Below are positions 14,901-27,768 of a DNA stretch of 64,000 nucleotides, piece by piece. The first letter of the stretch is position 1. Each line of letters begins with the position of its first letter. The notes beneath the pieces are model-generated. The model was not told the origin of the DNA and did not search any database. It saw only the letters and a program-made list of their open reading frames with translations. The position numbers were made by a program, and so were the translations under genes. Location: positions 12,896,558 through 12,960,557 of the forward strand of contig NC_021684.1 in the NCBI RefSeq assembly GCF_000247815.1, written 5' to 3'. The stretch is from Ficedula albicollis (lineage: Eukaryota; Chordata; Aves; Passeriformes; Muscicapidae).

Positions 14901-17189
14901 AAGAGTGTGAGGGTGCAGAGAAATATTCAGAAAGACATTTTCTGCCACTTTCATTTACCACTACTAGGGCTTTGTAATGGGATGTAATTGTACATTTTTA
15001 TTCAAAGTGCTTTTAATCTGTATTTTTAAAAATCTCAAAGTGAATACATAAATTAATCAGCTCCTGTAACCCATTCATGTGTGACTCCTATGTTCACTAA
15101 AGGTCTGAGGCAAAATTGAATGACTTTATTCAACATTCAATCCTACATTAGATATTAGTAATTCCAGAATGTTTGACTCCCTTAAATTGTCCTCTTAGCA
15201 GGGTATGTTTGTCATTCTCTTTGTGGTGTCACCAAAGCATCCATAATCCTATATTTGAAAATAATAGATGACAAAAAAGGGGAAAGGATTGTTTCTGTCA
15301 GTCATTACTTTTGCAGATAGAGTTGCTTGTAATGGTTTGCAGAAGAACTCTATGATTCTTCTCCTATAGTTCTGCTCTTTGTGCAATCTAACATAGAATC
15401 TCCTTTTTCTTACATAATCATTTGCTTTATCAGCAGTCTTCCTGTCTGCTCCATTGCCTCTCAACTGATCCTTGAGTTGTTCCAGCCTTTTTCTCTAAAA
15501 GAGAGAAAGCTGAAGTGAGAACAAGTGGGTCTGGCAGGAAGTTATATCACATCTTGCTGGGGCAGAGCAAATCTCATAAGAAAAAATTTGCATTTGGATG
15601 TTGGCTAATTGACACATGGTACAGCTGCAGAGCTGTGGGGTCTACCTGGCTGTCAGGGAGAAGAAAAGGAGAGCAGCTGACACCTCTAGAGCTTTATTCA
15701 AGCTGTCCACATATGCTGACAGGCAGCAGTGACATATGCTTTTTTGCTGTCAAAATTCAGGCTTAGTTCTACAATTATAATGCTAAAAAACATCTATTAT
15801 GAACTCAGGTTCTGGATGCCAATTCTATGATTCAATGTGGCGAATGCGAGGTGAAGATCAATGAGTTTGAATTTTGTTTATTATCATTTCTACAGGAGAA
15901 AAGGATTTATTTAAATGTCAGAAACTCAAATTTACGCATGTCGTTAGAGATGAAAAATGGAACCAAACTACATGTCCTCTTTGCTCTACTAGAAATTGAT
16001 GAAATAAAATTGCAAAATAGCCCTCATCACCAGCAGAGAAATTATTAATAAATGATTAGTCCAAGAGCAGATATGTGATTGGATGGCAAGGAGCTCAAAT
16101 TTTGTTCTCAGGCTCCAGAGTTACCATTAATTCATTAGGGTTGCATATTTTTACTGAAATTTGGGAGTTCCTATAGTGCTAACGGTTTGAATAGTTTTTT
16201 ACTCATTACTACTGTAATTTTAATATACTTTCATTAATTGAATTGCTAAATGCAATAGTACCAATTCCTTATGACACCTGTTCTGCAGAAACTGAAATTA
16301 AAGTTAACATCAGAAATGTGTGAGTAGGTTTAACTCTTATTAAAGTATCAGCCATAGAAATAGGGAAGAATGGGGCTGAAATAAGGGAGTGTAGAGCTGG
16401 AACTAAAGGACAGTAACACAAGATGACATTCTTAGCTGCTGTGGGTAGGCAAATGGTTCTGGCTGAAAACATTGAAAAAGGGCAAAAAGATATTCCTGCC
16501 ACAGACTTCAGTGCTTATTCCACTGGTAACTGCTGGCACTCTCAAGCAGCAAAGAAAATCTTACTGTACTGAAAATTTTCCTGTCTTTCTCTAGTCACAA
16601 CATCTTTGTTTACAGTGCAGAGACAAAAAAATCTTTTCTGCATTTCCTCCAATTTATTAACTGGGGTGGCCTTCTAGGGAAGACCTTTACATGTCTTGTG
16701 GTAGCTGTAGTCAGGAGGCATTGCAGCAGGATAGGCTGTTCTAGTACTTCTTTTTTCATGATAATAATTTTTGTGATTGTTGACGACAATGAGTTCATAG
16801 TAATGCAACCACTTCTGTGAGCCTGCACAACAAGGTGAATGCTCTGGGCAAAAGTTGAATTACTGTATGATGGCCATTAATCCTGCTCTGTGTCCCCCAT
16901 AGGGACAGTCAACAATCCAGCACGTCCTACATGGTCTACCATACCTTCTGGAGAGGATTTCTAGACAAGAGAGCAGTAATTGGCTATTCAGAGTTTTTGA
17001 CGTTAGACTTTCCCATTTTGTGTTTCCACACTAACCTGGATAGCTGCTTAGCTGCTTCGGTACAGCGTGCAGGAGGCTCTTTGTGGAGTAATTTGGTGCT
17101 GTGTGGTGTTGAGGAATACATTCCATGCAGATAGCTTGGTGTGCAGCTGCAGGCTGGGCTCTGGGTGACAGGAGCCCCAGGCAAGAGGC
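11998..17189. other. Non-coding stretch, no gene seen
   Basis: AT-rich unique sequence with short open frames only. Nothing here matched a gene, RNA or transposon family that I recognise. The AT-rich interval around 13850-14100 has many TAAT-type words but no clear repeat. Confidence 0.55.
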
Positions 17190-17400
17190 TGGGAACTGAC
17201 TGGACACTCAGAAACATGACAGGAGCTGATAATCCCAGACTTTCGTGTGCCTAGACTGGAAGACTATAAAATCCATGGCTTCCTTTGTTCAGGGTCCCTC
17301 CTTGGAGGCACCCACCTTGAGCTCGAGGTGTTATTTTGTTATTGCACTATGATGAAATTGTTTTAAAGATTGAGATATCTGAGGCTCTGCTATGGGAAGC
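17190..17400 (+). mobile_element. Possible retroviral LTR fragment
   Basis: A TATA box (gactataaaatcc, near 17262) is followed about 35 bases later by ccctccttggaggcaccc, then cttgagctcgaggtg and ttgttattgcactatgatgaaattg, which resembles a damaged AATAAA polyadenylation region. The order of TATA box, GC-richer R-like block and poly(A)-like site within about 100 bases is LTR-like, and the wording resembles avian retroviral LTRs that I recall. No TG...CA ends, partner LTR or target duplication were found. It could instead be a chance TATA plus unique sequence. Confidence 0.3.
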
Positions 17401-18055
17401 CTTGGGTTGAGCAGGAAAGAAAAACTTGTCTGATTATGTGACTGTAGGGTTTGCAGCTCTGAAGGGGCCTCAGTCCCAGCTCAGGTGGTATGAATGTGGC
17501 TGCCAGAGTGGCTCCTGGACTGGCAGCCAGGGAAGTTTCCTTCACAGTGATTGACCACCTGTCAGTCAGAAGCATATATTGATTCAAACCCTTCCAGTGC
17601 TCAGCGATCTACCTGCCAGTCTCTTATAGACAAAGTTGTAGATGCATGCAAGAAAACTTGAACTTAGTTACTGAGACATGGCTCTGATGATTTTTAATTT
17701 CATGCCCAATACACATAGCAAAAAGCAAACTGTTTTGGCTGAAAATCACTTTTTCTGTCTGCTCTCCATGCAAGGTCAGAGTGTTGTTCCATCTCGTGTG
17801 CATTTACATCTCTAAGACTGAGAATGTAGGAAATGTGGGTTGACATTGGGTCAGATGGTGATGCAATTCCAGTCCTTTGGTTTGCCTCACACATGTCTAC
17901 CTATATAACATAAAACAATGGTAGCCAGAAAAGGTGGACTTGAAATAACTCAAATGGAGAGAGGATAAAGGAATGTGTGTAAGATACGTAATGCAAGAAA
18001 TAATTCTTTTGTGGTGAAATGTTAGTGCTGTGTTGACTACAATTAAATTAGCACC

Positions 18056-18109
18056 TACACACACGCATACTGTATATAGATATGTTTGCATATGTATGTC
18101 TATATATAG
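18056..18109. repeat. TA/TG/CA-rich simple-repeat tract
   Basis: A tacacacacgc start followed by tatata, tatgt and catatgtatg units and ending tctatatatag. It is an impure dinucleotide-type repeat, with no coding potential. Confidence 0.7.
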
Positions 18110-18977
18110 TAATAGAAGGAGAAAAGTAATGTGGAGCTTGCAAGTGAGTAAATTGATGGATGTGTGGATTTCAGCTTTTGGGTTTTAGGAAAGTACATAG
18201 AACACCTGCTAACAGAGAACTGGGAAAATCTAGATGGAGAGATACTAGAGGGTATAGGCAAGATTCTGTTGCTTTAATACAAATCTCCATCTGGCCAGTA
18301 TTACTGTCTGCCTGAATACTTAATACAACTTATGGAAATTGTGATTTTAGTTATGAAACAGTCATTTGTGTCCCTGAAGACTATGCATTTCAGTCAAAAC
18401 TGCATGTTCTGCAAAGCCAGCCTTGGCAATAACGTGTTCCTTGGCCAAGCCCTTTTGCCTTTGGTGGGTTAACCCTGTATCAAGATCATGCATCTGTTTT
18501 CCTCAGCCAGCTGAATTTCATTCACTGCTGCTACAGGAAAGTAGACTCTTCTCTGCTCCTGGCAATTCTCTGCTTTGGGCAGCTGGTGGTGGATGTATTG
18601 GTATTTGGATATTTTTGAGTAGCAACAAATATTGCAGAGGAGTTTAAAGTAGCAACAGTGCTCAACTCTAAAATCTCCTTTTGCTGTCGTTACGATGTAA
18701 CTATGGTAACTTTTTGCTACGGTGCCTCTGTCTGGGTGATAAAGATAGACAAATTTTGAGCACTCGATTCCATTTTAGAGACGATTTGCAGAGTCCAATG
18801 CAGAACCACTGAGTCATTACAAAATCATTGAGAGGGTGTTCTAGTTTTGCATCGGCAGAGAGGGCTTTAAGGCTGTTGCATCCAAGCTTGTCACTCTAGC
18901 TTCTAGAGCCGTTACTGATTGATCCCTGGATCGTCTCTCTCTGGAGTTTCTGATTCACTTTTTAGTTACAGAGGGCA

Positions 18978-19037
18978 TTTTATTAAAGGCTGTTTTTCTT
19001 GCTGAGGAGTTTTTTATTAAAGGTTGTTTTTCTTGCT
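18978..19037. repeat. Two-copy tandem duplication, 34-base period
   Basis: The block beginning ttttattaaagg and ending tttttcttgct appears at 18978 and again at 19012. The copies differ at one base (aaaggc versus aaaggt) over the ~26 shared bases. Confidence 0.75.
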
Positions 19038-19628
19038 CCCTCTAAAGGAAAGTCCTTCCAAAGACAGAATTGTTGGCACATATGAATTGTCTAATGCTGT
19101 ACTGATAGATGAGCTGTCATCAGGGTACAAACCTGTGACTGTTAGAACAAAGGTTGGCAAATTCAAATGGGAAATAAAGAATTTTTTTTTTTTGAAAACA
19201 AGGGAAATTAATAATTGAAACAACTCACCTATGGATCCAGTCAGGAACAGATGTCTTCCTAAAAGCTGTGCCCCAGTTCAACAAGATGTTATTGAGCTCC
19301 ATGCAGGAGTCCACTGGTGAAATTCTCTGGGCTACATTTGGCAGAGGTCAAGAGCAGAGGATTCAATGGTATCTGCTGAATCAATAAAGCAAAACCAAAC
19401 TGCCACTGAAGGAGCAGCAGAGAGCTTTTCCCTGTAGATCAGGTGTTAAAGCATTTGACAAGTGTGCTGTATATAGTAATTAAATTGCTTCTATGCTTAT
19501 TTACAACTTTTTACTTCCTCTTCTCAACTGCATTTTTTATCCTGTAATTTCTCCCTTCATTTTCTATCCTCTTTTATTGCTTTCTATTCCATAGTCTTCA
19601 AACTGGAGCTGAACCTTTGAACCACACA

Positions 19629-19731
19629 TGGAATTTGTTTATCTTTAATCACCAACACACGGTAGTGGTAAAAAATGTGTGGAATTTGTTTATCTTTAAT
19701 CACCAACACACCGTAGTGGTAAAAAAATGTA
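19629..19731. repeat. Two-copy tandem duplication, 51-base period
   Basis: The block starting tggaatttgtttatctttaa occurs at 19629 and 19680. Copies differ by one substitution (cacggtag versus caccgtag) and by the length of a short A run. The near identity indicates a recent duplication. Confidence 0.9.
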
Positions 19732-22700
19732 GTATTCTAGGGCAGATATAAAAAAATTGCAATATAAGGAGGGAATGGACAACCTTTAGGATTAAAACTG
19801 TTTAAAATATCTTAGAAAAAGAAATTATGGCAACAAATCATAATGATTTAACTCATTTACTGGTGACAGCCAAGGGCATGTGCTAGCAGTTGCAGCATTT
19901 GTATCAAAGGAAGGTGGGCTGAGTTTGAACTGCTGGCAGCAGCTCAGATGAATTTCACTTTATGAGTGAGGTCCTCTCTTCCTGCAGGGAATGAGAACTG
20001 TTACTTTCTGCTGCAACCTTGGCTTCTACTGACCAAAACACAATTCAGCCTGCACAAGTGTAGACTAATGCAGGTGCTAAAGCAGTAGGACCTCATTTAC
20101 ATGTTGATATTTTCTGGTGTGAACTTAGCAACGAATTTGGGGGGTCTCTGCAGGGCATTCTGCTGTGAGCTTTATGCATTGCCAGTGTGTGTTTTTCTGC
20201 TGCTTGTTTGTATCCATTCTTCTGTTGTCTCATATGAAACCAGTCTGTAAGCTGCTCACAGTAGGTTCTGTCTTTCTGTTCTGTCTTTTTAATATACAGG
20301 ACTTGTAATGCCTGACTGTGAGTCCTAAGTGTTATGATGGTAATTTCAATAACACTTCAGTTACTTTGGCAGTAATTAACTGTGCCAGGCTATTGATACC
20401 AAGTTAACCACATTTGCATCCTGAATCTTTCAAACAGCAAGTTGCAGCATAATGGCCTGAAATTTCCCTATGTGAAAATAATTCATCAATATTAAATGCA
20501 TTTTTAAATTAAACGTGATAATGTCTTTCAGTCACTTGAAAGACTTCCGATTGCCCAGTTATAAACCTTGCTGCTCTATTTTTATGTATATTGTAATTAT
20601 TTATGAGATATTATTTATAATAGCTTTATTTACTTTTATGGCAGTCAAAGCACCATAGATCCTATCTTATTATACAGCCCTTATACCACTGGCATGGGAA
20701 TGTGCACAGTTTTCAGATGGAAACCATTGCTGCCATTGCTGTCATCTAATCTGACACAATTACAAATAACTTCTGTCATTGAGTCTATCTCCAAATCCCT
20801 CCCATCATGTCCCACTAACTACACCTGCCTTCCCAGATCAACACACCAGTAACACATTGGTCACTCTAAGAGGAATTACCAGCTTGTTTGTTGGTAGCAT
20901 TCACATTCTTGTAGGATTCACCTCTGGTCATCTGCCCCATTGCTAAGCACTATTTTGCCTGCAAATTCTTTTTCTGTAATACCTGGAAATATTAGAAGTC
21001 ACACTCTGGTAGCATCATCTCTCCCACCTGTATGCTCCCAACACTCACAATGGAAATGTCAGCACTTACCTGCAACTTCACAAGAGCTGCTGCAAAGTTG
21101 GTGCTGGTAACAATTCCGCAAAATCATGTAGATACCTAACTGTGACATTAACCTTGAGAGTCATTAGCCTTGAGATGCAGTTGGTGGGTGTAAGTGCTTT
21201 CTAAATGAAGTGGTTTTGGTGTGCATGAGCAAGAGTCTCATAATCTGGCTAGTGGCCAGGACCCAGAGACCAGGGAGCCAGAAGAGTTTGCCTCCAACAT
21301 CTGTTTCCAGTGCATCTGCCTAACTCCCAATTTATCAACCCTTCACACTGTCAAGTTAAAAAAATGCATAAAATAATTGGATTATATATTAAGAGTCTTG
21401 AGAGAGTTTCTTATTGACCTTCTTCTACTCCAGTGAATTTAGCTGTGAAAAATTGGGTAAAAAGCAGGGCCTTGCTGAAAGCGAGATATTACATCTGAGC
21501 TGTGCACTCTTGGATAAGCAGAAATTACTGTGTAAATAACAAAATGTGAAGAAATGAGATCCAAATTGAAGTGTGGAAATTGTGGAGTGTAGAAGTGATT
21601 GCTTTTATAAATACTTTTAAATGCATATTTGCACTCCGAGTTTCACTATAAATTGTAATGAAGTGCCTTTAAGTTCAGATGTGAATAAGGGCAAATGTTT
21701 TTTGGGAAAAAAACCAAACCCAAACACTTTGAAAAAACCATCTTCCAAGTAAAAATAACTGTTTTACCTCCCTAAACATAGCAGGTTTGGTTCTGAGTAT
21801 CACAGAATATCACAGCAGCCTGATTCTTGTGCCAAGCATTCGCTTTAACCTTTTGGACCTTCCTTGTCATTCATGCTTGATATAAACTAAAGCTACACAA
21901 AAAATAGTGGGTTTAAAAAATCTCATACATTCTGTCTGTAATTATCCTGGTGGCATGGTGTGACCTGCTGATTCAATTCTTATTGAGATGAATATGAGCT
22001 GTTAGTAGACCAAGGTTCAGTGAATACATTAAATCTTGAGGCCTCAATCAATTACCTGCTTCCTCATGGTAGTGTCTAGGATGTCAGGAAAATAAGAAGT
22101 ATCAGAGATGATTAGAAAATACCTCCTTGGACGTAAAATGTCTCTGAAAAGTTGGATATCAATTTTAGAAGCACTTTTCCTGGTGACTTATTAAGTTGAA
22201 CTTGTTTTTCTCTATTACAAGAGGAAGCAGAATGTTGCACTGTTTTCCATTGTCAGTATGCTAAGGAGGGACTGGCTAAGCTGTGACACTGACACAATCT
22301 GCTTTGTTGGCTGTACTGGGTTACCAGCACACAGCAGCCTTGTCCGAATAGGAGCAGAGCACCTCCTTTTTTTCCTGCCAGAATCCACTTTGCAAGTGGG
22401 GCCTGGGATGACAGTGCGTAAATTGTCACTTCTCAGCAAGCAGCTTCGGAATAGAGAGCCAGAAAAGGAAGAGCAGTCACTTTGGTCTAAATTTAAAAGG
22501 CAATGCTTTAACCTTCCACAGAATTGGTCAAGTGGCTCTTGTGCTATTTCCTCTTCCAGCAGTCTGACCCAGTGGTAGAAAGGGGTTTTTAAGTATGCAA
22601 ATATGTTCCCGCCATCTACACAGCAATGACCATCATGACTGATCCTTTAAGAGAACAGAGGGGCACACAGCAACCTATGGAGTGGCTCTGCTTGTATTTT

Positions 22701-24837
22701 CCTGGGCTGGTTTCAGTCATTTGACTAATTTTTTTCACATTATATTCTTCCTGTGTGCTTTTCTGTAAACGTATAGTACATAAAGTCTTTCTCACTCACA
22801 CCCACTTTTTCTTCTTTCCTGGTGGGAGCTGTTCTGCTAATGATACAATCAGGGAATACTGTGGAGAGACAAAGGGTGAAATTTGCATCATCTGCTGAGC
22901 CTGTTAAACTCTAAATGTTCCATTTCATTAATTCTGTATGGCTCTGCTGGAAGAGCAAAGGACTATTCCCATACCCAGGGACCTACTCACCTCCTAGTAA
23001 GGTCTTTAGTTGGCATATACTGGAAAATTTCTAGTTCTAATGTAGGTGCCAGCCTACAAATGCACATGGAAGTAGACCAATTGGACTGAGAGTTGTGGGT
23101 TTTGTTTGTGAGAGTTTGTGTGTTTTGCTAACTGGAGTGTGTAATTATATGTAATTATTTGGGCAATTCACTAATTCTTCCATGCTAGAACAAGCGCCAA
23201 GGTTCTTTTTATTTTTTGATCTCACTAAACTTTGCAGATTTTTATGTCTTGTAGATGTTAAAACAAAGAAGTCTCAGAAGTCTATTGCTATATTGTGAAG
23301 ACCATAGCCTGGGATCACTTGGCAGAACTGGGAATAGAATTTGCCTTCTGCCTTTCAGCAAGATGCTCCATCCATCACTGCCTCTGAAAGAACAGTTAAG
23401 TGGATAGATGAGACCTGAATTCCTGCTTCTCAGGGCTATACCTCAGTGCAGCTTCCCCTAATCTAATGGGAATTTTGATAAACAGTCAAATAATTATCTG
23501 CTTTTATAAGAAAAAAATGTATGTAACAAAATGGGAGAAGCTACTCTTATATGAAATGATTTGATTAGAAATATTTACATTTTGGAAGTGGCTTCTTTTT
23601 CAGTTTTCAATGTATAATTTACAAAGATGCAACTAAACTGCCTTTCCTCTGGAAAACAGTTTATTGGGCTGTTCTATGCTAATATGATCAGTCATATGCT
23701 GTACATCTCTTCTCCTTCTCTTCCTACATATAAATTATTCAGAACTATTACAGCTAAAACTGTGAGCAGATGATTTTATTTCTGTCTTCTGAAATGCTGG
23801 AAAGGATTTGGTTTAAGAAGAAAGGGATGACATCCTTGAGAGGTACTGGGAAAGCAGGAATCAATTGTGATTGGCAGGCTTATTCCTGGAAAAATGGAAA
23901 AATGGTTGAAAAGATCTCTTTTAGTTAAAAATATTAACAGACTTCACACAAAATATTTAAGCCTTTAGAACTTATTATCAGATGTAACAATGAGCACATT
24001 AGAGTTTATGGAATGTTTTCCTAAGGTAACTGTATCCCCACTCTCTTAACTGACATGCTGTTAATGTGGCTTTGTAGAATAAATTTAACCTCTTGCAATG
24101 TCCCAAAGATTTAGGTCTTTTCACCTGAAAACACTTGATTTAGCCTTCTATAATCAAGGGATTACTGATTTCTCTTATATACAAATACACAATTCTATGA
24201 ACTCTCAGTCTGTAATTCCCTCAGATCCAGCGGCTTTTTAACTTAACTATCTTGAATTGCACTTCCCAGGAGCACCTGGGCTGAGGAGCAGATACCCAGT
24301 GAATGCCTTCAGGTGTTTTGGGGCTGCAGAGGAGTCGAGCTCTCCATGCCTCAGGAAGAATTTGAAGCTATGGGTGTTGGGCTGCTTCGTGCAAGCTTTC
24401 CCTTTTGTTCCAGTACAACACAGGCTTCAGGTAGATTTAGCCTCTTATTTGTTTTTTTCTTCCAAACCACCTTTAGCAGGCTTTACCATGTTTTACATGG
24501 AAAATCAGTCCTTTTCCTTGACATAGGTTCTGTTTGTGCACATTGTAGCACTCGCTTTCTGGGGCTCTTTGCCACTGTGTGAACAGCTCTACAGAGCTGT
24601 GGGCCATTTTATCTTGATTCAGCTGCATGGTCTGGACTGCAAAATGTGTAATTTTTTCTCAGTGATCCTGAGGAAGTACAGTAACTGTAGAATGCTTTTG
24701 TGATTCCTGTTTCAATCCTGAGGCATAAGCTTTGTCCTCCTAGATGGGTTATATGCTCTTAATGTGATCTGTGGTGGTGTGGCCAGTGGTTTATTCCCAA
24801 ATCCTACTCTAAATAACATATACCTAATGTTTTCTGC

Positions 24838-24892
24838 ATAAATGGTCTCTAAGATACCTTTCAACCCAAACCATTCAATAAGCCTATAACAA
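24838..24892 (+). mobile_element. CR1 LINE 3'-end remnant
   Basis: The stretch tctctaagatacctttcaac followed by ccaaaccattcaataagcc matches the terminal part of avian CR1 elements, with substitutions and an altered octamer tail. The sequence to the left does not align by eye, so only a short tail or a very diverged copy remains. Confidence 0.6.
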
Positions 24893-26106
24893 GGTTTTGT
24901 GCTTTTTGCCAAGTGGTTTATAGGGAATGCTGTTGATACAGTCAGAGAGAAACGAGATGGGGACGTTGTTTTGTAGAGCTGATTTTAATGACTCTGAGTT
25001 GGCATTTGGCAAGCCAGCAAGGAGCAGCCTATGAACTTAAGGAAGAATGTTCAATAAAACCTACTAGATCACGTTGGGGGTCTGTGATAATGTAGGATGC
25101 CATCCTAACTAGTGATGGTCCTAGTCATGAAGTTTGAGTTTGAATTCAGTACAGCCTGAACTTCAAAGATGTTTCATTTTCATGTGAATCCAAATATTTT
25201 TGACAAAATAGGGCACTTGCAGAATCATGCATAGGTTTAATTTTCAATTTATTTTTTGTTCTTTCTCTTAAAAGTCTGAGTCAAATTCTTTTGCCTTTGC
25301 CTCATCTTTGTGTGCACTTATGCTGAAAACAGAAGTGCTGTTTCTGGCAAAAATCTCAAGCTTTTACAAAGTTGTGTCTCTAAGAAGTTTCTTCCTGTTA
25401 TTTTGTTTAGTGCGAAGAAAGAAATTAATTCTGTGGTGACATATAATTTGTCCTCATTAGCAGGAAACAGAATTTATATGACTCAAAAGCTATTTGTTAG
25501 TCTAACACACCAGCCTAAAATTTTAGCCACCACTGATTGTGCATTGTTGACTTGACAGCAGAAGTAACCATAACTTAGACTTAATGAATGCTTTCATGCA
25601 GTATGCACAGTCCTCCAAGAGTCCTTATTTCATACTATTTAATGCTGAGCTGAACAGTTGAGTTTGATAAAGGCTGAAACCGTCAGAATTATGCTTCTAT
25701 TTGAATTTTAATTTTTAAAGGGGGAAGGCAGATGGTATTGTTTTACAGAGAGAATAGCCTAGCGTGTCCTGCCATACTAAAAGTCTCTTTGAGCCCATCT
25801 GATACTGGTCTCTGAGTTTTTTCTCTGCTGGTTTCCTCAGCTTATGCATTGTCTTCAAATTGCATATATTAGTTTCCTATCAGAATAACTTGCAGACATG
25901 GAAATCGGCCATGTCCTGTGAAGGTCACTGAAAAATTCATTCCCAAATAGGCAGCTTTTGTATAGCATTGATGCTCTTCTTGGTGCCAAAGCCTTAACTT
26001 TACAAATGGACATGAGTTCAAAGGCAAATGCTAATTCAAAGCAGCAGCATGTCTTTGGAAGTACAGTCTCCTTGTCTAGTATCCAGGAACAAATTATATT
26101 TAAATC
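24893..26106. other. Non-coding stretch, nothing recognised
   Basis: Unique AT-rich sequence with short open frames only. No named repeat, RNA or regulatory element was recognised. Confidence 0.5.
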
Positions 26107-26270
26107 ATTCCTACTCAAGGGGTAACTTGTCTGACCAGAAGTTAAAGCATATTTCCTAAGGCCATTGTCCAAATGCTCCTTAAACACTGACAGGCTTGGG
26201 GCATCAACCACTTTCTTGGACACCTGTCCCAGTGTTTGTCCACCCTCTTGACAAAGAAATAAGCATGCTC
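26107..26270 (-). mobile_element. CR1 LINE fragment, minus strand
   Basis: The clearest part is 26160-26262, where aaatgctccttaaacactga, caggcttggggcatcaacca and ctgtcccagtgtttgtccac follow the reverse complement of the CR1 3' region. The terminal octamers are not present, so the fragment is internal. The 26107-26160 part is weaker and its boundary uncertain. It is diverged and non-functional. Confidence 0.75.
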
Positions 26271-27495
26271 ACAAATAAAATAGAATGATCTGGTAAGTTT
26301 CATTTTTTTTTTGACAGCTTCCCCATTTTTTCCCCCGCATGTCATCTGCCAGTAAAGCTGCTTGCTTCAGAGTTTGTAATAGATACCAGTCTGCCTCTTA
26401 TAGATCTTCTCTACAGAGTTCCTTTAGCCTTCCTAAGAAGATGCCATCTGATTCTTCCCACCCGTGGTTTCCTGGCTCAAACATCTGTTTTAAAAGCTGT
26501 TGTAACCTCAGTATAGATTTGCCTCAAAAGAGACCAAACTCATCTCTCATAAATCTTTCTTGATGCTTCCACATCCTTGCTTTTTCCCAAAAGCTTAGGC
26601 AGCAATATCTGTTATTTGCTTGGCTCAACCTCCTAGATAAAAGTTCAAAGCTTTTGATGTTGGCACAAATCACTTTAAATTATATGATTTTAAAAACCCC
26701 AACAAACAAAAACCCCTCCAAAAATCACCAAGGAAAAAGTACTTTGTTTCATGTTCAGTGAATTCCACGCAAGTAGATAGAAACAAAAGCCAGACAAAAC
26801 AAATAACACAATACTAGCTCTGATTCAAAAGTGTTGGCTACCATCATTGGCTGTGCAGGAAAAGGCAGCCATTGAAAATTTAATTCCTTGCAATACTAGG
26901 TGATAAAGAATCAATTCTTTGAAACTGAAGTCCCATTTCAAAACTTATTGTGGAGAGTTGATGAAGAGTCAGAGGTGGACTCTGCTGTGTTGTAGGGAGG
27001 GAGCAGGCCAGTAACTAATTCTGTCATGAGTGACAGCAGAAGTGGGTGAGTGAGGGACATCTAGGGAAAAAAGGCTGGAGCCTAGAGAAAAGCTTTCTGC
27101 CATCAAGGTAAATTCATAACTGCAGTGCACATTGCTGGGAGGTGCTTGGTGATCTTAAGGAATAGAATAGAGAGTGATGGATATGCCAAAACAGTAGAAA
27201 ATTTGTTTTCCTAGCTGCTAGAAGGCTTCTCATGATGTTTAACTCTTCCTTGGTGTGGAACTACAAGTCAGTGCCTCTCATCTGGGAGCTTCTAGTGGTG
27301 GGGCAATAGTTATGATATAGGGCACCAAGCCAAGGACCTGTGTTAACCCAGGAAAAATGCAAGGGCAGGAGTTGAAGTATTGTACCCAGATTTCTTCCCT
27401 TGGTAACCCCAGCAGACCTACTGATCTCACATAGAATGGAGGACCAATTTCAGTACAATAAAGTAACACTCAGGGTAAGAAAAAGTATTAGGTGC
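26271..27495. other. Non-coding stretch, nothing recognised
   Basis: Unique sequence. It includes a short A/C-rich stretch at about 26690-26740 (aaaaaccccaacaaacaaaa). Further diverged CR1 sequence to the right of 26270 was considered, but I could not align it. Confidence 0.5.
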
Positions 27496-27597
27496 TCAAT
27501 TTTTTCTTTTTTGATAACTGCCACTTAATATTGTGAGCATTCTCAATCAATTTTTTCTTTTTTGATAACTGCTACTTAATATTGTGAGCATTCTCAA
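27496..27597. repeat. Two-copy tandem duplication, 51-base period
   Basis: The block beginning tcaattttttcttttttgat and ending gcattctcaa occurs at 27496 and 27547 with a single difference (actgccac versus actgctac). It ends one base before a second, independent tandem duplication begins. Confidence 0.92.
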
Positions 27598-27598
27598 T

Positions 27599-27768
27599 GT
27601 GAAGACTTTGCACCTCAGGAATTTTTGTAAGTTGACTCCCTATTGAAAGCAGAGTAATATGGATGATAGCTATCTTCAAAGATGTGAAGACTTTGCACCT
27701 CAGGAATTTTTGTGAGTTGACTCCCTATTGAAAGCAGAGCAATATGGATGATAGCTATCTTCAAAATG
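27599..27768. repeat. Two-copy tandem duplication, 85-base period
   Basis: The block beginning gtgaagactttgcacctcag and running to tatcttcaaa occurs at 27599 and 27684, with about two substitutions (gtaagttg/gtgagttg and gagtaat/gagcaat). It lies directly next to the 51-base duplication but has an unrelated unit. Confidence 0.92.

Larger units (their letters stand above)
17401..24837. other. Non-coding stretch with two small tandem duplications
   Basis: Mostly unique AT-rich DNA without a recognisable gene. It holds a TA/TG-rich simple tract (18056-18109) and the duplications at 18978-19037 and 19629-19731, listed separately. The interval about 20340-20760 has long TAAT/ATTA-rich, low-CpG sequence of the kind seen in conserved vertebrate non-coding elements. 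Conservation cannot be judged from one sequence. Confidence 0.5.

Noticed and set aside
15346..15365. ctatgattcttc resembling the CR1 terminal octamer
   Set aside because: No CR1 sequence precedes it on either strand, so it is a chance match.
25855..26345. 122- and 67-codon minus-strand frames
   Set aside because: They run through a CR1 fragment, and the peptide is CR1 3'-region translation, not a host gene.
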